A DNA stretch of 9,350 nucleotides, from assembly GCA_016217875.1 (NCBI GenBank), contig JACRFN010000045.1, positions 1 through 9,350 of the forward strand, given 5' to 3'. The translations under genes were made by a program, and so were the position numbers. The notes beneath the pieces are model-generated. The model had not been told where the DNA came from. It did no database searches and worked only from the letters and a program-made list of their open reading frames with translations. The DNA is from Candidatus Kerfeldbacteria bacterium. Lineage in GTDB: Bacteria; Patescibacteriota; Patescibacteriia; Veblenbacterales; UBA10138. Below are positions 1-6,300 of the stretch, piece after piece; position 1 is the stretch's first letter; every line of letters begins with the position of its first letter.

Positions 1-140
1 AAACCAGAGGCATGCGTACCAAACGTTCCCTTGATCTTTGGCTTAACTGTCTTCTGAAACACCTGGGTACTATTACCTGCCACGGCTATGATCAAAAGAA
101 AAATCAACCAAATTAATAAGTCATAGCCCCAGCTGGACAA
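1..140 (-). CDS. Possible 5' end of an exported or membrane-anchored protein (partial, start uncertain)
   Basis: An open minus-strand frame runs from a stop just upstream of position 140 to the window edge, about 46 codons. Its first in-frame plausible start is a TTG at 138-140. The translation begins with a hydrophobic run (LLIWLIFLLIIAVAG) followed by a polar stretch (NSTQVFQKTVKPKIKG). That is the pattern of a signal peptide or signal anchor followed by an extracytoplasmic domain. A GGAGG at 162-166 (minus sense) lies too far from the TTG. It does sit 4 bases before an out-of-frame ATG (155-157) that opens only 14 codons, so the true start or a frameshift is unclear. It lies downstream of the giant gene in the same orientation. 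The family cannot be recognised from so little. It may be a shadow, but the hydrophobic-then-polar pattern favours a real gene. Confidence 0.35.
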   Translation of the reverse strand, partial: MSSWGYDLLIWLIFLLIIAVAGNSTQVFQKTVKPKIKGTFGTHASG

Positions 141-188
141 ATTTCACTATAGGCCATGAAGCCTCCACGGGCTCATCCAGCCTTCACA

Positions 189-205
189 GTCCCGCTAAGC
201 GGGAC
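189..205. repeat. Perfect 7-bp hairpin GTCCCGC-TAA-GCGGGAC
   Basis: A GC-rich inverted repeat with a 3-base loop lies between the giant gene and the left-hand ORF. Neither strand carries a T-run after it, so it is not a classical intrinsic terminator. It could act as an mRNA 3'-end stabiliser or be part of the structured spacer that also contains CCGCC/GGCGG (214-218 with 236-240). The function is unknown. Confidence 0.5.
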
Positions 206-290
206 GGAGTAGGCCGCCCGAGGTCTTTTTGCGAAGGCGGATAAATAAGCCAGCCGAGGCAACTATCAAAAGCAAACACAACTACCAAGG

Positions 291-322
291 CTAAACCAAA
301 GAGTCCTCCGAAGGAGGACTCT
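291..322 (-). terminator. Probable terminator of the giant surface-protein gene
   Basis: A perfect 10-bp stem (300-309 with 313-322) with a 3-base loop starts 31 bases after the TAA of the giant gene. On the minus strand the stem is followed by TTTGGTTTAG, an interrupted U-tract. Position and stem strength fit an intrinsic terminator, but the U-tract is weak, so termination may be partial. Another GAGTCC directly after the stop codon (345-350) could compete for the 3' arm. Confidence 0.6.
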
Positions 323-352
323 GGCTTGGCAAGATTTTGTTTTTTTGGACTC

Positions 353-3300
353 TTAGCGCTTGGCACCAGAGTAAGCCGTGGCGCGAACCGCGTCCCAGTC
401 AGCAGCCGAGGTTGGGCTTTTTCCAAAGATGGCTTTAAAGCTCTTAATGGCTGCCTTTTCTGAATTTAGGTTGCGGGTAGCGGTTCTTAGGCCATAAGCC
501 ATCACCGTAATCGCCGCATTGTCATTAGCCTGGGAACGATTGGGCAAGCGGAGGTAGATTTTTTTAAAAGTAGCCTCCACGGCCTTTTCCTGGATAGGGT
601 TAAGGGTGCCAGGGAAGCGACCATTGGCAATCTTAATAACATCTGCCCAGTCGCTGTCTGAGGTTGGCACCTTGCCAAAAGCAGTTTTAAAGCTGTTCAC
701 CACCCCAGCGCGCTCGCCTGCTCCCAAGACAGTGGTGGTGGGCGTGCCGTAGGTGACGAAGTTCAAGACCTGGGCTTTATCAGCCGCCGGAGTGTTCGCT
801 AAGACGACTCTGGCGACGATGGTCGATTCATAGCGTTGTTCCAGGCCAGTGTCGCGGGACTTGCCTACAGCTTTAGCTAAGTCTTCAGCCACCAGACTTT
901 TAACCGTACCAGCTTCGTTCACGATTTTCTCTATTTGTTGCGCGCGACTATCAGCCGTAGCCGGCGGAGTAACCTCAGCTACTGGCAGATTGGTAACTGC
1001 CGGAGTTTTTAAATTAATAGTAGTAGAGGCGGTATTTGATACTGTACCTATGCTATCTTTGAATTTAGCATAAATAGTCTTCAAACCATCGCCTGAAGTT
1101 AATTCCCAGGTTTTGCTAGTAACATAGGTCTCCCAAGCAGCTCCACTAAAATCAGCGTTGTTTGATATCATCATCTGTACTGCCGGAGTAGCGCTTAAAG
1201 TCAGATTCACAGTACGAGAACTAGTTTCAGTTAGCAAGCCGGTAATCTTAACAGAATAAGTCGGAGCGGCTGGAGTAGCGGCAACCGCAGCTGGAGCCGG
1301 ACTAGAGTAAGAAGAACCGCCGGAACTGGAAGCAGCCTGGGCCGGCGTGGCCACGAACGGCAGAACAATAGCAAAAACAGTCAAGTGATTAGTAGTACCG
1401 CGTATGGTATTGGTAGTAGTGTCAATGGTAGCCGCTGTCGTAACCCAGTTATTGGCCGTATCATCCCAATAAGCCAAATTCAACTTACTCTCATCTCCGC
1501 TAGCGATACCGGCGGCGGTTAAATCAGCATCCGTGTAAGTCATTTCCAAGGTTACGTCGCCGCTTAAAGAGTTAATCGGATTACCGGAAGAATCAGTGGC
1601 GGTAATTTCCTTGCCTTTGTTGCCAGCGATTTTAGCCGAGGCGGTTTTACTGACATTGTTGGTTTCTTTGGCTTGAACTTGTCCGGCGGCCGTGGAAGTA
1701 CCAAAGGCGCTGGCCGGAACAGTCAATTTAACGCCGGCATCACTGTCAATCAATTCGCCGCCTTGAGCCGGTGTAATTGGTTTAGACTTAGGCGGTTTAA
1801 GCGTAACCGGGGTACTAAGCGTAATGTTGGCGTTAGTCGTCGCACCGGCTATGACGTTACTGGCGGTGGTATATTCCACTTCTTCATAACCCTCGGCTAC
1901 TCCATAAACACGCCAAGAACCAGTTGACAGATAAATAGTATAATTTCCCGTGGCGTCTGCCTGTATACCGGCAAACCCGACATCACCGACTTTTTCCGCC
2001 CTCACAAAGGCCCGCGAGGCTCCAGTAGAACCTATTTTAACCTGTCCTGACACCGAAAACGAAGCAGCATTTAAAACAATGTTATTACTAGCGCTATCAG
2101 CCGCCACTGTCAGATTAAGCGGCGTGCCAATATAACCTGGCTTCATGGCTTGTAGTTTATAAGTCCCATTGGCCGCCTTTAAACTAAAGGTACCGTCAGT
2201 AGCGGTCAAGGCGCCAAATCTAATACCAGTAGTAGCGTTCATTAATTCCACCCAAGCCTTATCCAGTTCATTGCCGCCAGTAGCAGCGGTTTTATAAACC
2301 GTGCCGCTGATAGTGCGTATAGTTGGCAAAGTAACCGTAATGCCTTCTACGCCGTCTATGGTTACGTTAGAATCTATGGTTGAGCCTGATAATACTGTTT
2401 GGCCGGGCGTGGTTGAAGATAAGGCTAAAGCCGTTCCATCAACCCCAGGTATAAATGCTTTTACTTTATAAGTACCATTGGGAAGCTGCATAGTCGCGCT
2501 GGTGCCATTTCTGACTTCAGCGTGATTACCCATGTTAGTAGAGGTGTTGAATAAATCAACAAACGCTTCAGTCACGGTAGCAGAAAAAGTAAAGGTGATG
2601 GTGTTAAGAGCCGTGGAACGAATGTTTTTGATTACCGTGCCGCCAGCTGAAACAGTAAAGGCAGTAATAGCGGCTAAGTTCTCGTCCAGTGGTGCGATTT
2701 GTCCTTGTCCTGGCTTAAAAGCGCGAATAGTGTAACCAGAACCGGCCGGCACTTTCAAGGTAAAAGTACCATCAGTACCCGTAGCGGTATCGTTGGCGCT
2801 AAAGTTGGCTGTGCCTGAACCGCGTTCCACGTGAACAAAGACGTCGGCCAAACCCTCGCCCGCATCAATCGTGGCATCAGCGCTGCGGAAAACCGTCCCG
2901 GTAATTGTACCAAAGTTACTCGTGGTTGGAGATAGGTTCTGATTAGTCAGGTCGCTGCCTGAAACCGTCAAAGTTGTTTCTGGCAGTTGGCCATAACCCG
3001 GCACAAAAGCGCCTACTTTCCAAGTACCACTCCCAACGTACAAAGTATAAGCGCCGGAATTGTCAGTCATGGCTTGGGCATTACCCGGGCCGTCGGTCTT
3101 ATAAGCATAAACCGAAGCGCCGTTAAAAACCGTGGAACCATCGCTGACTTTGCCGGAAATTTTGTAATCTGGTTTAGAAATTTTAATAATCACATTAGTA
3201 GTGGCGGCAGTCGCGCCATTGACATAAACCTGCCCGCCGCTGGTAATATTAACAGCCATTTCCTGACCTGAAGGCATACCCGGCACAAAAGCGCCAACTT

Positions 3301-6300
3301 TATATGAACCCGTCACCACTCCAAGAGTAAAAGCGCCCTGGGCCGAGGCTTGAGTGTGCGTGCCAAAACCGCCTTGCGGTGTATAAGCATAAACTTCAGC
3401 ATTAGCCACGGCATTACCTGAACCATCCTGAACTGTACCGGCAATCGTCAAGCCAGCGGTAGCTAAGATAAAGCTGATAGTACCGTCGTTAGCCGCGTCC
3501 GCCGCCAGCGCGTCAACGCTATCTTCTTTAAACGAACCATCGGCGTTAATCGTAACTTCAATTGGTCTGGGCGGCATATAGCTAGGCGCGGGCGGCGGAC
3601 CAGACATAGCGTTATCCGGCATTTGCGGACCCACGCCAATAAACCATTTTTGTCCTTTAACCAGTGACATAGTGATAGTGTCGTAGTTAGTCGCAGTACC
3701 ATCCAAAGTAGCTTTCTTTTTGCTAAAACCAGATTGCCCGCCGGCAAACACATCTAAAAGCTCATTGGCCGGACCTTTTACTTTAATAGTTACGGCCACG
3801 TTATTGGCTGAACCGCTTTGTTTGGTTAAAGCAATGGTTTTGGTTAAATCACCAGTTAGACGCAGCGGTGTGGGCATAGGCTGGCCCAGCCAATCTTCAT
3901 CAGGATTAGGCGCCGTGTCAGTAATTATCGGGTCAGTAAATAATTGATAATCGCCATCGCTAAGACTCGTAAAGGTAGTTGTACCACTGGTCGCATTACT
4001 AAAGGTAATGGTTTTATCCTGCATGCCGGTCATAGGCGAACCTAAGAAAACTTTGGCTGAAGCCGTAATAGCTGAAGCGGAGGTTAAGGTGACGGTTACG
4101 GTACGAGTTCCACCGGCGCTGACAAAGAATGGCTGCGAAACCGAAGCATCCAGCAAAGTAGTGCCGCTGTAAGTTTTAATATCAACGGTGTAACCAGCTG
4201 TACCAAAATCCATCGGCACGGTTGAATTGACAATACCGGCTATATCCAAGCGTAAAAAGTCGTGCGTATCGCTATTTTCACTGCGCGTGGCAACCGCACC
4301 TAAGGTTATAGTTACGGTACGGGCAATGGCATCAACGATTACGCCGTCATTGTTGGCGCCGCCGGATTGCGGCGATTCCGCGGCTGAACCAAAGACTACC
4401 GTACCCAAACCTGGACCGTTAATATCACGGTTAGGCGGTGAATTTACATCTTTCATGGCCCCGGACACATCAAACCCAATGGGGAAGGTTAAGACTATTT
4501 TACCAGTGGTCGCTGGAATCTGTTTGGCAATCGGCAGTTCAATACCATAAATAGAAGTTACACCAGTGTTAGTATTAAACGGCCTAACACCAGCCGGTGG
4601 AATATAGCCAATGCCAGCGCTGGTGTAATTAGGGCCGGTTGGACCGCTGAACGAGCCGGTGGCAGCCGTACCCGGCCCGAGCACGCCGCCAGTACTGCTG
4701 GAAGATTGCACCGGTCCGCGCAAACTATTGCTGGCGCCAATGGCATTGCCTGACAAATCTTTAACACTAGCCACCAAAATATAAAACCCATTAGTAGCAG
4801 CTGTTGACAAAGTTATACCTTTAATAATAACCGTATTGTTCATGTTGTCATACTCCAGCGTGGCTGCACTCAAAGACACGGCGGTTCCGCCGCTGCTAGC
4901 GTCAAACCCGGTAATACCTTGTTTGAGGGTGTAATTGGCAGGATTCAATACTGAGGTGGTAAAGTTGGTCGTATCCGTAGCCTTAGCTGCCTGCATTGGC
5001 TCACTAAAGGTTAAAGCCAGACGATAATCATCAGCATTAGCCAGCGCCACACCGGGTACAACCGTATCAGCCGAACCAGTGGTAAAGGTTACGGTCTGGG
5101 CCGTAACCAAATTAACTCCATTCAAACCTTTAATAGCGGTGGACAAAGTTAAAGTATAAGTAGTGCTAGACGACAAAGCCACCTTGGGCATAAAAAACAC
5201 AGCATTTTTGGAATCATCATAACTAACCGTACCATTTACCGTGGTTGAACCAATGGCCAAAGAAACCGTGGTGGTATTAACAGTGGAAGGGTCAAGAGGC
5301 TTGGAAAAAGCCACCATGATTGAACCAGTATTAACCGGCACGCCAGTGGCGCCGCCAGTAGGCGCGCTGCCGAGCTTGGTTGGCGCACCGCTGTCAGTAG
5401 TGGTACCACTGTTAAAATCAGCTTGGAACATAACCTGGCTAACTGAAGCCGGCGGGGCCAGAGTCACGCCAGTAGCTGAAGCCGCACTGCCTAAGACTTT
5501 AATACGATATTGAGTCGAGGCGGTTAAGGCGCTTGACGGTACAAAAGTTAAAACGGTTTTGGAAGTATCTAACCCGTAAGTTCCGGTAGTTACCAAAGTT
5601 TCGGTACCACTGACCACGGAATACAATTTTACCGAACTGGTTGTCAGAGTAGTCAGGTCCATAGGCTGGGAAAAAGTCACGGCTAATTTTGTGTTAAGAG
5701 CCACACTGGGCGTGCCTGGTTTAGGCGTAGTACCAACCACAAACGGCGCGGCAAAGCTGCCACTGCCGTAACTACCTCCGCCACCGCCAGAGTAAGCCGC
5801 TCCGGTATTAAAAGAATAAACATAAGCGCCATCTGATTGATTGCCTTGAATGGAATTACCAGCCGTATCAGACACGTTGGCGCTTATTTTTACGGCCATG
5901 GTTTTGTTTTCGCCAAAAGTATTAACGCCGCTGAATGTCCAAACCGCCATATTAGCTTCCGGCGGCACGCCGGCTGTATTCGGCGCCGTGGCATAATATG
6001 TCCAACTGCCTTTAGTGGCAGTAATGTCAGTTAATTGCCCAGTACTAATGTTAACTTCGTTAACTGTCATATTACCAGTAGTCGTTACGGCAGTTTGACT
6101 CATAGCTTTACTAAAACCAACAAACACTTTGAAAGAACTGTCGCTAGGCGGCGCCATACTGTTATCCGGCGGACCAGTAAATTTAACCATTGGCTTGGTG
6201 GTATCGCCGCCAAAACCGCCGGAAAATCCGGAACTCAAATTAAAAGCTGTAGCGGCCGAACCAGTCGCCACAGAATCATATCGTCTATCGCCATAGCCCT

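Noticed and set aside
184..426. 80-codon minus ORF with a hydrophobic stretch (GLFGLALVVVFAF) overlapping the 3' end of the giant gene
   Set aside because: It begins out of frame inside the giant gene, runs straight through the 10-bp terminator hairpin and has no ribosome binding site. A frameshifted membrane anchor was considered, but the in-frame ending AYSGAKR looks like a complete natural C-terminus.
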